Source: Bilabrum cf. latius (lineage: Eukaryota > Bigyra: Bicosoecida > Bigyra > Bicosoecida). Taken from it: a DNA stretch of 64,000 nt. This document shows, piece by piece, positions 45,001 to 55,950 of this stretch. Location: contig OZ237767.1 of NCBI GenBank assembly GCA_965178125.1, positions 1-64,000 on the forward strand, in the 5' to 3' direction. Position 1 is the stretch's first letter, and the number at the start of each line of letters is the position of its first letter. The translations under genes and the position numbers were made by a program. The notes under the pieces are model-generated. The model saw only the letters and a list, made by a program, of their open reading frames with translations. It had not been told where the DNA came from and did not search any database.

Positions 45001-48000
45001 CTTGCGTCACCGTGTCGTCGGGGGATCGAAACGACACGCACATCGAGTGCGGGCAGCTGGAGGCCCCCTGGTCTAGTAACGATGTCGTCGTCACAACGGG
45101 GTCTCAATCGGTGGCTGCCTTCGGGGAGTTCCAGTTCTAGCAGCCAACTGCTGTGACGAGTGTATCACCCTCCGTGCTGCCTACCGCAGGAGGTTCCGTC
45201 ACGGTGCAGGGCGAGGGATTCGGGAACTCGCCCATTGGCATCAGCGTCAAAGTAGGAAGCCTGCAGGCGACGGACATCCAGCCAGCTGCGGATGGCCGGT
45301 CGCTGACATGCACCGTGCCTCCTGGCAATGGAAAAGACCTGGACGTGATTGTGTCAACCACCCAGAATGGCGCGAGCAGGCCTGGATCTGCCGCCGTGTC
45401 CTTCCTCCCGCCGGAGGTCCGCTGGATCGCAGCCGCGGGCTCTGCCACCGAGGATTTCATGCAAGACCCGGCCGTGCTGGCGGTGGCCAGGGGCCGGTCA
45501 TCGGTGTACCTCGGGGAACAGTCAGTTCGGATGCAGGCAGGTGTGACGAATGCAGGCATGGCAATCGGGCAGCTTGACCGGGTGAGGCTGGCAGGCAACG
45601 GCTTCAGCCTGCGAGCCTACAACCTGGCTGTTCTGTCCACCAACGCAACCACGGGTGATATCGATACGATTGCATTCGATGTCGATGCGATCAGCCGCAG
45701 AAATGTGTCGACATTGCCTGAGATCGCAAAGGATGTAGCCCAGAGCGCGGGCCGGTCGTGGCCGGTGCAGCTCTTCTTCGAGGTTGCTGGGCAAGCCTCC
45801 CCAGCAGCTGACCTTGGCTAGGCCTCCGACTACCCAATCGACGCAGCGTGGAGATCCGCCTCTCAGTCAACGGCCCCGCCTGCGTACCAGCCCTTCGTGT
45901 GGATCCTTGGCGGGCCCCAGCTGACCCTCATCGAACCCACCACTGTACCGACGGCCGGCTCCATCGACTTGGCCAGGCCAGGAAACGGAACCGAGATCGA
46001 CAGCCTGATGCAGTCCCTGGGAATCGGCAGCATGGAGGCCGTCGCGCAGGGTACCTCGCTGTTCCCGGCAGGCCAGCGGTCGATGGTTCGCCCGTTGGCC
46101 CAGGTCGCGCCTGCTGCATCTGGAGGTCTGGACCTCGACGAGAGCGAGATTTTGAGACAGGGCCTGGCGCGCATCCGAGGCGTGGGATTCGGGCACGCGC
46201 CGTGGGTACTCCACAGCGTGACCATCGGGGGCGTGCTTTCCCCTCTTGTTCTCTGGGCTAATCCCAGCGAGCTGTTCGCGGTGGTGCCACCGGACACCGG
46301 AATGGGAGGTCGGGTCTCTGTGCGGACCGTTGCGAACGTGACAGAGCCGGGTCAAGACGATGGCGGCCTACAGCTGGAGGTTGACCGCATGCGGCCCGCG
46401 GTGGAATCCGTATCATTTGCCTTGGCCAGCTCTCAGGACGGTCGGACTGTTGCGTATGCGGGAGAGCCTGACCTACTTGTGCATGTCGTCGCTTCCAATG
46501 CTGGGTCGGACACGGACCGGTGGTCCAACCTGCTGCTCGTCTCCAGGAGATGGTCCATTCCCTGCCTCAATCTATCGGTCACCTTAAGGCAGATCGGTCA
46601 GGTGCGGCGGTTCCAGTGTGATATTTCCCTCGGTCTCGCGAACGAGGTTCTCAGCCCATCGGGTCAGCCCACTGGCAACAACGACACCCTGTTAGACATG
46701 CTCATCGACGGTTTCTCGGAGCAGGTGTCAGTTTCACTCGTGGTTGACGGCATCCAGACAGCTGACCCTGCTTGGAGCAGCGAGCAGGCCCCGTAGGACG
46801 AGCCCTCCGGGTCAGCCACGGCCTCTCCTGGCCCCGTCGCGTGGGTAGTACACCGTCCACTCGTCACGCAGACCGAGCCCTCTCTGATCGCCACGGAGGG
46901 TCTGTTGGGCAACCGCATCGACGCGGACGAAAGCGCAGGGGGCACACCGACCGCTGGATCCCTGCAGGCTAGGCTCAGGGAGGCCTTGGACGGCTACCTG
47001 GTCCGACTAGGGGGTGCCTCTGGGGCGGGTCTGCCGGACGTGGTGGAGGTCGGGGCGATCCTGCAAGGTGGCTAGAGTGTGACGAGTGCAGACCTGCTCG
47101 AAGCTGGGCTGGTGGTCGTGCGGGGCAGCGCCATGGGCCACTCGCTGCAAGCTTTGCTAAGCGTGTCGATTGCGGGAGTGGGTGACTCGCCGCTCGTGCT
47201 GTGGCTCTCACAATCGGAGCTTGCATTCGTGCCCCCAGCTGGAACGGGTGCAGGGCGCCAGCTCCTCGTGAAGACGATCGGGTCTCAGGTCAGCGAGGAT
47301 GCCACCGTGAGGTATTCTTCCCCCCAGGTGACGGGGCTGGACCCGCCGTACGGGCTTACTGGGCTAGGGCACCTGTCCTCGTTCTCGGTCAGCGGCCGGC
47401 ACTTTGGAAGCAACGCATCGGCCCTGCAACGCATCGTGGTGGGTGGACGAGCCTGTCGGAATGCGCGATATCTAACCCAAACCACCGTGCAGTGCATCGA
47501 CGCACCCTCGAACTCATGGGCTTCTCGCCGGGTCACCGTGGTAGTCGACGGGCAGGAGAGTTTTCCCAACGCGATCTTCACGCCTCTAGATCCCCCCACT
47601 GTGCGGGCCGTGTCCCCTGCCGTCGCAAAGGTGGGCCAGACCATCCTCGTGCTCGGTGACAACTTTGGCCAGGTACCCTCTGACGTGGCACGGGTTACCA
47701 TTGCCGGGTAGCCGTGCCTCAGCCTGCAGCACGAGGGCCCCACGGCACTGACCTGCGACATGCCCGAGCCAGCTGCCAGCTTGCAGCAGCAGGCACTGTC
47801 CGACCCAAGAGCACTTCGGGACCTGCCGGTCGTGGTGGAATCTGCGGCCGGGGTTGCCTCCCCGGCCAGCCCCAACGCCACGGTCACATTTGCCACGCTG
47901 GGCACACCGCTGGACGTGGCACCCGAGAACATCGTGAGCTGGCGAGCGCCTGGGAAAGCGGACCGGCTGGTCCTGCGATGGTCCCTGCCCGACTCGGACT

Positions 48001-51000
48001 ACGACACGGACGGGATCGAGCCGGTGAGCACGTTCGACGTCGAGACATGGGCTGCCGATTCCACCACAGGTGACTTCCTCGGGGAAGGTACGGAGGAGAG
48101 CGGCTCTGCAGTGACGCAGCAGCAGGTGCGGAGGACTGACGTCACCGAGCAACTGACCAGGGACGACATACTGGTGTTCCGATACAACGTACCGGCCTTG
48201 GAGGACACGCCGATGCGGGTGCGGATCCGGGGCTTCAGCGACGCAGGGCCGGGCCCGTGGTCGGGCTGGTCCCTGCCCGTGCCGTCCACCTGCGTGGAGG
48301 GCGAGTACCTGGACACCTCCTCCAGTGTAGGGACGTGGGAGTGCAAGCCATGCGACGACACCATCGTGCAGTGCACTGGCGCAGTGGCACAGCTCGCTGC
48401 TGCGGCCCCAGGCTACCAGCGGCTCCCGTGGACCGGTAGTGCCGTTGCGTTTGCAGAGTGCCCAATGGGGCCCCTCACCTGCTTGGGTGGCCAAAGTGGC
48501 GAGGATGATGAGACAGCTCGTGGAGCTGGCGGCAACAACAGCCAGACTGCAGCAGGTCCGCAGCCGCGTTTACTCCAGGCCTCCACCGCGGTTTAGCTGC
48601 CCTCGCTGGACGAAGCGCTGGCTCAGGACTCGCCCGCTAGCAGTGGAGGGGCCGGGGCATCGGCTGGCGCGCTTGTGGGCCAGGCAAGGATTGGATGGTA
48701 TAGTGAGCGGTGCGCTGATGGGTATTCTGGACTGCTATGCGCTACCTGCGTCCCTGGCTACACTCGCTGGGGCACGTACGAGTGCAGGCGTTGTGCCGAT
48801 GCCACATACATCATCCTTGCCGCGGCGGGTGTTGGAGTGATGATCCTGGCTGGAATCATTGCCCTGTCGGCGCAGGCGCTGAAGCGGGGCTCCGAGGAGG
48901 AGCAGGAGATCATGGAGAAAGCGGTCAAGATGTGGAGGAGGCGCTTGTCAAGGAACAAGGTGCGGGTCGGCAGCACAGGCACCAAGCAGCTCTCAGTTCC
49001 GATGCAAGTCGGCGTCGACAAGGGACCAAGGTTCGCAGCGAACGTCTTGGCTCGATCCAGTAAGCGCATTGGGTCCGCCGAGGATTCCGATTCGGATACA
49101 TCCGTGGGAGGCATGCGGTTCGAGTCAAGTGCGGAGCTGACCGACGCAGCATCGACGAAGCAGACTGCCATTGCACCCTCTAGGCCATCACCCACGCCAG
49201 CAAGACCCGAGGCAGGCACTACCACAAAGCAAGTAGCAGGCCAAGACAAGCCAGCCGTGGACATGGACGCCAGCGTGCCCCAGAGGGCAGTGCTCGTCAG
49301 GCAGGCCACGGAGAGGTTCGACGCTGAGGCATCCGATTCGATCGGAGTAGCCGTCATCAAGATCGCCTTCTCGCACCTGCAGACCATCGCGATCGCCTCC
49401 CAGTTCGACCTCGAGTGGCCTCAAAGCCTGCACGACATGTTCGCCGCCTTCAGCACCACGACCTCCGCTGCATCGGACGTCATCTCGCTCGACTGCATGC
49501 TCAACAGCCTGGCACCAGCTGACACCCAGGGCGATTGGACTGGGGTCGCGGGCCGGGCCAGCAGCGCCTTGCTTGGCGCTCTGAACGCCAGCTCGAACGG
49601 AAGCACCGCGGGAACGCACACCGCCGACGCGTGGCCCCACCCCACCGCAGAAGACGTGGAAGTTCTCCGAGAAGCTGAGAGGAGCCACGCCCTCGCCCTG
49701 GCTGAGAGCCCCCCTCCTCAGTCGTGGCTCGTCGAGGGCATGCCCGCCCAGTCTTCCTACTTCGCGTCTGCGCTCGTCATCCTGTCGTTCCCTTTGGTGC
49801 TTGCCCTCGTGATCGCTTTGCTGTGGTTCGTGATGGAGGCCATCGATGGCTGCCTGTTCATGCCCCGCCGTGGAGAGGAGGAGGACAGCGAGGCGGGCAG
49901 GGAAGGAGACTCCGAGGACAAGGAGGGGTCCGGCAAGGGCGAAGCAGGGCCCAACCAGGAAAATACAGGCTCCGACAATGACCGATACAGGCGAGGGCCT
50001 TGCTGCGGCGTGATGGCAGACGAGCGCAGGACCTCAAGTCTCCTGGTCAAACTGCCCCTGCTCAAAGTGCCTGTGCAGGCCGCGCGACTGCCGTACCTCT
50101 CCAAGGTGGTGGTCACAATGATCGTGGTGGCGTTCATATTGCACATCACCGTGACCGACACCTCCCTGGGTCTGCTGACGTGCACTGACGTGGAGTCGAG
50201 TTTCCAGCTTGGAAGCGAGAGTGGGGACGGTCCCGCAGCAGCCCCTCTTGCGGGATGTCCGGCCGGCACCGAGCACCGTCGGCTGGTGCGAGATCTGAAC
50301 GTGTGCTGCTACAACTCCGAGGCAATGGCGTTCACATACGGAGTGGGCATCCCTGGGGTGATCCTGTACGCTATCGGCATCCCGCTGGCAGCCCTTGCCC
50401 TGCTACTGAGGTACAAGGACGACATGCACAAGCCGCAAACCCGGGCGCTGTTGAGCTTCCTGAGGGCGGGCTTCAGGCGAGACGTGCTGTACTGGGAGGT
50501 GGTCATCATGCTGCGGAAGTTCGCCATCTCCGCAGTGGTTGTGTTCCTTGAACCTTTCGGGGTCCGGATCCAGACGTATGCCTCTTTGGCCATCTTGTTT
50601 GCCGTGACGGTGGCACATGTGAACATGCAGCCGTACTCGCACAAGAGGCTCAACAACCTCGAGTTCGGGGTGCTGTGCACGGCGTTTGCCACCTTCGAGG
50701 CTGGCCTGTTCCTGCACGACCCCAGCTCCGGGCAGGCCACCCGCCTGTGCGCCACGCTGCTGGTGATCGTTGCCAACAGTGCCGCACTGGGATGGGCCGC
50801 CTACATCGCCGCAAAAGACCTCTTGCCGTCTGCGATGAACTCGCTGAGTGGCATGCTTGGGCTGGGTGGTGGGGCTGGTGGTGCGGCGGGCGGGGCAGCG
50901 GCTAGCCAGCTGTCTCAGAGAGGACTGGGGGAGGGGCAGGGCGGCGGCGATACCATGGTCGGGGCGCTTGTGGGTGGGTGCTGCGGGTGCTGCGGGTGCT

Positions 51001-51206
51001 TGGTAGCCGCCGGTGCAAGTGCAATGGGCCGCTCCAGGCGCGATCTGGGTACAGCGGCGAGCACCCGCGAGGCCAAGGTCCAGTCGGCGCGAGACGCCGC
51101 ACCGGGGGCAGCGGCCGCGGCAATGAGCAGCCAAAGAGATTCGCACGAAGATGCGGCGTCGAATCCAGGGCAGAATATGGATCGGAACTGCGCGGAGGAA
51201 GTGTGA
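42006..51206 (+). CDS. Giant IPT-repeat, Cys-rich multipass membrane protein (3066 aa)
   Basis: A 9.2-kb unspliced frame, ATG 42006 to TGA 51204-51206, with twelve TAGs (residues 126, 175, 543, 569, 664, 998, 1045, 1272, 1597, 1690, 1902, 2197). A signal peptide (MYHALFGSALIATLAPGSG) leads into FG-GAP/beta-propeller-like repeats (LGDLDG, LGDMDLDGS, LGDINSDG; residues ~125-500). IPT/TIG domains follow (NVTVTVVGDNFG, GGSVTVQGEGFG, GQTILVLGDNFG; ~770-1950), then a fibronectin-like segment and a Cys-rich module (CADGYSGLLCATCVPGY, ~2250). The C-terminal ~800 residues hold about eight transmembrane helices (MILAGIIALSAQ; AIGIPLAALALLLRYKDD; EVVIMLRKFAISAVVVF). This layout matches oomycete and algal proteins with GCC2/GCC3-like Cys modules and a TRP-like membrane block. 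A surface receptor or channel role is inferred, not shown. Two TAGs fall in the IPT motif GG-X-PC / AG-X-PC. Confidence 0.88.
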
Positions 51207-51506
51207 TTTCGGATGCTGTCGTTTCACTCCAATCAGTGCCTGCGACTAAATGGTCGACATGGCCATATCACTGTCTTACGTAGTATTTCTACCATCGCTA
51301 TTTCTATGCGGAACAAAATAGAACAGATCCACACTTGACCAGGGCCTGCCTACTCGGAATGTGTGAACGAACTTGCTGCAGGAACGCGAGGCCACTTGAC
51401 GTTTATTTCATGTTTAGATCGGTCAATTAGCCCATTTAATTCTATTTCTGGGGTTCCCGTCGACTTGAACTGGGGCTTGACGCCTCTTTGTATCCTTTCG
51501 AACAGC

Positions 51507-52702
51507 ATGTCTGCACCGGACCCCGATCTCCTTCCTAGTGAGAGTTTCAGGCAGATCAAGTGTCGCCTTGCAGAGCCGATTTGCCTTAATTATCGAGCAT
51601 GTATCCCATATTCCATGGACATACCTGCACGCTTGCTGTTCGCAGGAGACGTTGCAGCCGTACATGCGCATCATTACAGAGATGCGCGGAAACTTGGACA
51701 AGTTGAAGACATACCTCGGACGTCGACTGCGGCGATCAGAGTGGGCGGAATTCGTCACCCTTCCTAGGGGATTTTAGAGATATCTGGATCAAGCTACCAG
51801 TGGTCTAGATCGTAAAAGATAGGAGGATATGAGCTTCATTTCTGCTGCTCCTACAAGTGCCGAAACCATGCATGTGCGCGACCGCAACGAGAAAGCTAAG
51901 CAGATGCACGAGTTGATGTGGGAGCCTCTGCTTCTTGGCAAATCGGTCGATGGTCGAGCAAGTTTTCGCTATATCAGCGGTCATGCAGCCCGTGTGCTGC
52001 CAGACTATAAGCTTATTGCATGCCGCTGGCTAGAGACCTCGCTTCTATCGAGGCAGCTGTTCGGGATTGATGCAATCTACGTAGCGATGGAGAGATTCGC
52101 AGCTAGAAATAGTTATTTCGAATCAGTGTCTGGGCGCAGAGAGTGCGGTCAATTCACACCATATCCTTACTCCAAAGGACCCACCCCCGATATCACGGAG
52201 GATGGGCCATGCGTACACATGGCTGGGCTAGAGCTTGTGCGGCTCTTCCTCGACCTCGAGGCATTGCTCGAGTCTGCCGGGCATGGAGCCTAGGCAATAG
52301 TTGTGCCCGAGGGGTGTCAAGGTGAAGGCATGCAGGTGGCTAGTGCGGGAGAGGTGCGGGCGCTGAGCGGGGCTGCGGCTGCAGCTGCCATGTTGCTGCT
52401 GGGCGGGTCGAGGCGCACGGTGCTGGCAGCGGTGAGAGAGATCGAGGTGGAGCGGGGCGCTGGTGTTGAGCGAGAGCAGGTAGGATCAAATGGGGTACAT
52501 GCAGCTGCCACTCAATTTGTAGGGATGCACAATGCAGCTGCTGACGTCAAATTATTTGCAACGGAGAGCGGCAGCAAGTCTGCTATGCGTGGCAGTGGGG
52601 GCCTCGTTGGTACGGGCCATGATCGGCTGGCCGAGGGCGCTGCAGAAGCAAGAGTCGCTGATCGAGAAGCTCATTCAACTGGTACTCCAAGCTGCAGCCT
52701 GA
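51507..52702 (+). CDS. Unrecognised protein, paralogue A of a local pair
   Basis: Unknown family. Best model: exon 1 51507-51537 (MSAPDPDLLP), exon 2 51680-52479, exon 3 52538-52702 ending TGA, with introns of 142 and 58 nt (GT-AG, phases 1 and 0), 331 residues. Three TAGs are used (GF-X-RYL, KR-X-EDM, GA-X-AIV). Parts alignable with the gene at 53881: MHELMWEPLLLGK / HTFERMWRPIVGE; CRWLETSLLSRQLFGIDA / HRWLETAVVARVHFGVRA; GEVRALSGAAAAAAMLLLGG / REVRAMSGAAAGAAIMLLGG. The last is a small-residue hydrophobic segment that could insert in a membrane. Exon 3 adds another hydrophobic stretch (ASLLCVAVGASLVRAMIG) and a helix. Reading straight through the 58-nt intron is also open, so exon 3 is less sure. 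Confidence 0.6.
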
Positions 52703-53082
52703 TATTCTCCATCAGTGGAGGCAGCGCTGTGTACGGGGAGTCGCAGCACTCAGTCGCGCGGGGCAGGTTGCAGCCGGTGAGCGTCTTGCAGGCCGATTTG
52801 GTGCAGCTTGTGTGGCCTTCCTTCTAGTGAAATACAAAGTCGTCTAAGGCTAACTATTGCCTTGCCACATGAGGCAATGCTGCACCGTGAGGTCCAGTAT
52901 GCTTCGTATAGTGTTTACATGCTGCTACTGTAGGCCTAATTTGCAAGTTCTGACTTCATAGCTAGCCCTTTGCGCATACCCGGTGGATTCTTCTATTTAA
53001 TTTAGTCACGCTGACCGCCAACGGCCTATTCCAAACTCCAGATACTGTGTGCTTTCACACAATAGGGGTGAGGATTAGAGAT
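52703..53082. other. Gene-free stretch
   Basis: I see no gene in these 380 bp. Somewhere in the last ~50 bases the composition switches to the AT-richer bacterial-like segment. Confidence 0.5.
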
Positions 53083-53421
53083 CTAGATCAAATCGAGACG
53101 TAAATAAGCTTCCAAAGTTGATCGAACATCTGAGCCGCCCATATCCAAACTCCTGGCAATTCGATAGCGTTGAATGAAAAACACCAATCCCAAAACATGG
53201 GCAATGGTGATTACCGCAAATAACAATTGAGGTAACCAACTATCCACATAAAAGAAGGCTAGAATATAGAGTGGGGTAAAAAGAATGGTAAAACCAATTT
53301 TCCAGGCCAGTCGTTTATTTAATTTCCGTACTGCATCCTCGCTCCTTAAATGCAGTCCAGCCCGGATCTCCGCCCCGCTAAGGCGTTCATCAAGTGAATT
53401 CCAGGTATCTTCAATTTTCAT
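53083..53421 (-). CDS. Bacterial-type small membrane protein downstream of a sigma factor
   Basis: 112 residues, ATG 53421, standard-code stop TAG at 53083-53085. It has a hydrophilic N-terminal helix (MKIEDTWNSLDERLSGAEIR), then two membrane segments (IGFTILFTPLYILAFFYVDS; LFAVITIAHVLGLVFFIQR) and a polar tail. It overlaps the sigma-factor ORF by 11 nt, a bacterial operon arrangement, and probably encodes a partner of that ECF sigma factor. The AT-rich codon use is unlike the rest of the window. Probably foreign (contaminant joined at the gap) rather than a gene of this chromosome. Confidence 0.65.
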   Translation of the reverse strand: MKIEDTWNSLDERLSGAEIRAGLHLRSEDAVRKLNKRLAWKIGFTILFTPLYILAFFYVDSWLPQLLFAVITIAHVLGLVFFIQRYRIARSLDMGGSDVRSTLEAYLRLDLI

Positions 53422-53680
53422 TTTCTTCCTTCTTGATTGCGTTTTTCAACTTCTCCTTAATACGGTGAAGCCTTACAGCAACATGATTCTTACTGATTCC
53501 AGATATCATAGCAATTTCATCATTGCCATATCCATCCAAATGCAACATGATGACCAACTTCTCAGCATCATTTAATTCCCGGATATGAGCCATAAGCACT
53601 GCTCGCTCATCTCCTGAAGGTGCAACCTGCCAATCGTTATCAAAACCTTCCTGCTCCTTGCGCTCCTTTTTCTTGTGAGT
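53411..53680 (-). CDS. Bacterial ECF-type sigma factor, 3' part, cut by the gap
   Basis: The frame enters from the N gap and ends TGA at 53411-53413. About 90 residues are visible, covering sigma-70 region 4: IRELNDAEKLVIMLHLDGYG then NDEIAMISGISKNHVAVRLH and RIKEKLKNAIKK, a helix-turn-helix that reads the -35 element. The style (LDGYGNDEIA...ISKNHVAVRLHRIK) is that of Bacteroidetes ECF sigma factors. A bacterial sigma factor beside an assembly gap points to a chimeric contig end. Confidence 0.8.
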   Translation of the reverse strand, partial: THKKKERKEQEGFDNDWQVAPSGDERAVLMAHIRELNDAEKLVIMLHLDGYGNDEIAMISGISKNHVAVRLHRIKEKLKNAIKKEENEN

Positions 53681-53880
53681 NNNNNNNNNNNNNNNNNNNN
53701 NNNNNNNNNNNNNNNNNNNNNNNNNNNNNNNNNNNNNNNNNNNNNNNNNNNNNNNNNNNNNNNNNNNNNNNNNNNNNNNNNNNNNNNNNNNNNNNNNNNN
53801 NNNNNNNNNNNNNNNNNNNNNNNNNNNNNNNNNNNNNNNNNNNNNNNNNNNNNNNNNNNNNNNNNNNNNNNNNNNNNNNN
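53681..53880. other. Assembly gap (200 N)
   Basis: Exactly 200 unspecified bases, which looks like a placeholder rather than a measured length. It separates the bacterial-like segment from a truncated gene on the right. Confidence 0.99.
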
Positions 53881-54848
53881 GTCGATAGCAGCAAGACCTT
53901 CCTGCTTACCTGTCATGCGTGGTGGACGCCAGGATCAGCGCAGACACCATCCGGAAGCTCGCCGGCTGGAGACAGGAGCTGACTTCTTGGCACCGGTGCA
54001 TCCGGCCAGCAATCCGATCTAGGCTAACGGTGTCTTAGCGACCGTCTGACCCAAGGATCATGGCCGACCAAAGCTGGATTCGCGTTGAGGGTGATAAGCC
54101 CCTGCATTCAGAACGACATACCTTTGAGCGAATGTGGAGGCCGATTGTCGGCGAAACCGACAGCAGCAAACCAATTTCAACGCTAGCACCTTTACCCCAG
54201 CCCACTGATAGTCTTCTTGCGCACCGCTGGCTGGAAACGGCAGTCGTTGCCCGCGTGCATTTCGGGGTCCGTGCTACCTCTTTCGCGTGCAAAGCGCTGC
54301 AGTAGCTCTCGGAGATCAAGCAGTGCGCAGATCTAGATTCTCGGCCGCTCGGCTCAGGTTAGGCTACTCCAGCCAGCAATAAAGTAGCAGCGGACAAAAG
54401 CATTAAGACCGCTGGGGAACACATGGCAGTCCTATACATCAACTTGGAGGCGCTACACGACCGTGTCACGATGGATGGATCTTGGACGGCGGCGGGCATT
54501 GACCCACGCGAAGTCCGTGCCATGAGCGGAGCCGCCGCAGGTGCTGCAATCATGCTGCTAGGAGGGCCCAGGCAGGCAGCTTGCGCCATCGCAAGCGAGT
54601 TGAATGCTGCTTCACGAGTGCGGTTGCAAGCGGCAGGCCAGCGCGCCTCTACAGTCGCGGGGCTGACAGGCGTCGATGGAGCGGGGAATGAAGCGAGGCT
54701 GGGTCGTCTGACCGGTGTTATGTAGACCAGGGACAAAACGAGGCAAAAAGAACTGCGCGATACACCGTGCGTACTTGCCGGTAGCCCTAGGCTGGAACAC
54801 TGGCAGCGCTTGCCCAGTGCCAGGTTGCTGCTCTCGCTTCAAGAGTGA
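53881..54848 (+). CDS. Unrecognised protein, paralogue B, 5' end lost in gap
   Basis: One frame is open from the gap edge to TGA 54846-54848, about 322 residues visible. It includes QQDLPAYLSCVVDARISADT, then LAGWRQELTSWHRCIR, before the first ATG (54060), which shows that the gene begins in or beyond the gap. Five TAGs fall at 53886, 54036, 54303, 54360 and 54723. Similarity to the gene at 51507 covers most of its length (see there), including the Ala-rich hydrophobic segment near residue ~210. The two are diverged paralogues in the same orientation, about 2 kb apart. Function unknown. Read with the standard code it would be split into two or three pieces. Confidence 0.62.
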
Positions 54849-55223
54849 CGCGTGACAAGCTCGTATAGGAAGGAACCATGGTAGGCAACTGTGGGGCTAG
54901 GGGCAGACGGTGGTCGAGTGAATTGGGAGGCCTTAACTACAACGGCTTGATCAGCATGGCATACACGCCCGGAATACCACTATCATTAAGCGGAGGCGCG
55001 TGTGTCTCTTCAAGCAAGGTATGATACCACCCCACAACCTGCTGCCTACCAAGCCAAGCAGGCCTATCGCCACCTCAAGCCCCAGTCCACCAGGCCTACA
55101 GAGAGAATCCATGATATTACTGATGTCCACACAAGAGCCTGTATCGCCTGTCAATTTTAGCCTTTAAATGGTCAAATTCGCAGCCTCATCCAGGTAAGGG
55201 CATCCTCATCGCCTGATCAGCGA
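54849..55223. other. Intergenic stretch, possible unresolved exons
   Basis: No firm gene. A plus-strand ATG at 54879 starts a 45-codon frame ending at an AAG/GTATGA donor-like site. An open segment near 55061-55192 ends at CAG/GTAAGG. They could be exons of a small gene overlapping the dUTPase 3' end, but I could not close a model. Confidence 0.3.
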
Positions 55224-55812
55224 TCAGGTCGAGGCCTCGATTTTGGCGCGCTTCTGCCCGATTCCAGTAGAACCGAATCCTCCCGCACCGCGTGTACTCG
55301 CGTCCAGGTCCTCCACCTCGCTCACTTGGGCGATCGCGATACGCTCCAGGATGAGCTGAGCAATGCGGTCTCCTCGCTTGACTTCGAAGTCCTTGTCAGA
55401 CAAATTGAATAGAATCACACCAACGTCGCCCCGGTAGTCCTCATCAATAACACCAGCCCCTACGTCGATGCTGTGTTTCCATGCGAGGCCGGATCTCGGT
55501 GCTGCGAAGATGTAGAAGCGAGATTGCAGCAAACAATACATACGAGCGCGGAATAAACGGGGGTGCGGGAGTATCCACGAGTACATCAAGCTAACCTATT
55601 CTTCCATAGGTACCAGATGGTAGGGCAATGGCAAGATTTGTCTTGATGAGGGCTTTACCGCGCGCGGGCACAAGTCCATCTACAGCAGCGGCTAGGTCGT
55701 ATCCAGCTGCGCCACTTGAGCCCCGAATTGGCAGGACGGCGTGCTCAGACAGCTTTTTTACTTGCAATACTAGTTCATCAGAAGCAGACGAGCTCGAAAC
55801 AGCGGCCGCCAT
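55224..55812 (-). CDS. DUT: dUTP diphosphatase
   Basis: Two exons (55596-55812 and 55224-55501) with a 94-nt GT-AG intron (phase 1) give 164 residues, a normal length for the trimeric enzyme. It hydrolyses dUTP to dUMP and pyrophosphate, supplying the dTMP precursor and keeping uracil out of DNA. All five motifs are present: [10 protein letters not shown] (1), PRSGLAWKH (2, formed across the splice junction), [17 protein letters not shown] (3, with the catalytic Asp and the Tyr that selects against ribose), [12 protein letters not shown] (4) and [10 protein letters not shown] (5). It starts [14 protein letters not shown] and ends TGA. It has no TAG codon, so it gives an internal check that ordinary genes here are spliced by GT-AG rules. 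No targeting peptide is evident. Confidence 0.95.
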
Positions 55813-55950
55813 GATATTTTGGGATTTTCAATTTTTTTTAAAATGTTGGGCTGCAATCATGATGTGATGAGTGCAGTCAGAACAACTGTCTGCATGCATG
55901 CATGCCGCATTCATGTATGCTTGCATGTTCTTGGCGTGCTATGGTAACGG

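Noticed and set aside
29092-51206. In-frame TAGs as nonsense mutations or readthrough sites in pseudogenes
   Set aside because: Only TAG occurs, never TAA or TGA; reading frames and domains are intact over many kilobases and essential genes such as SPT6 are affected.
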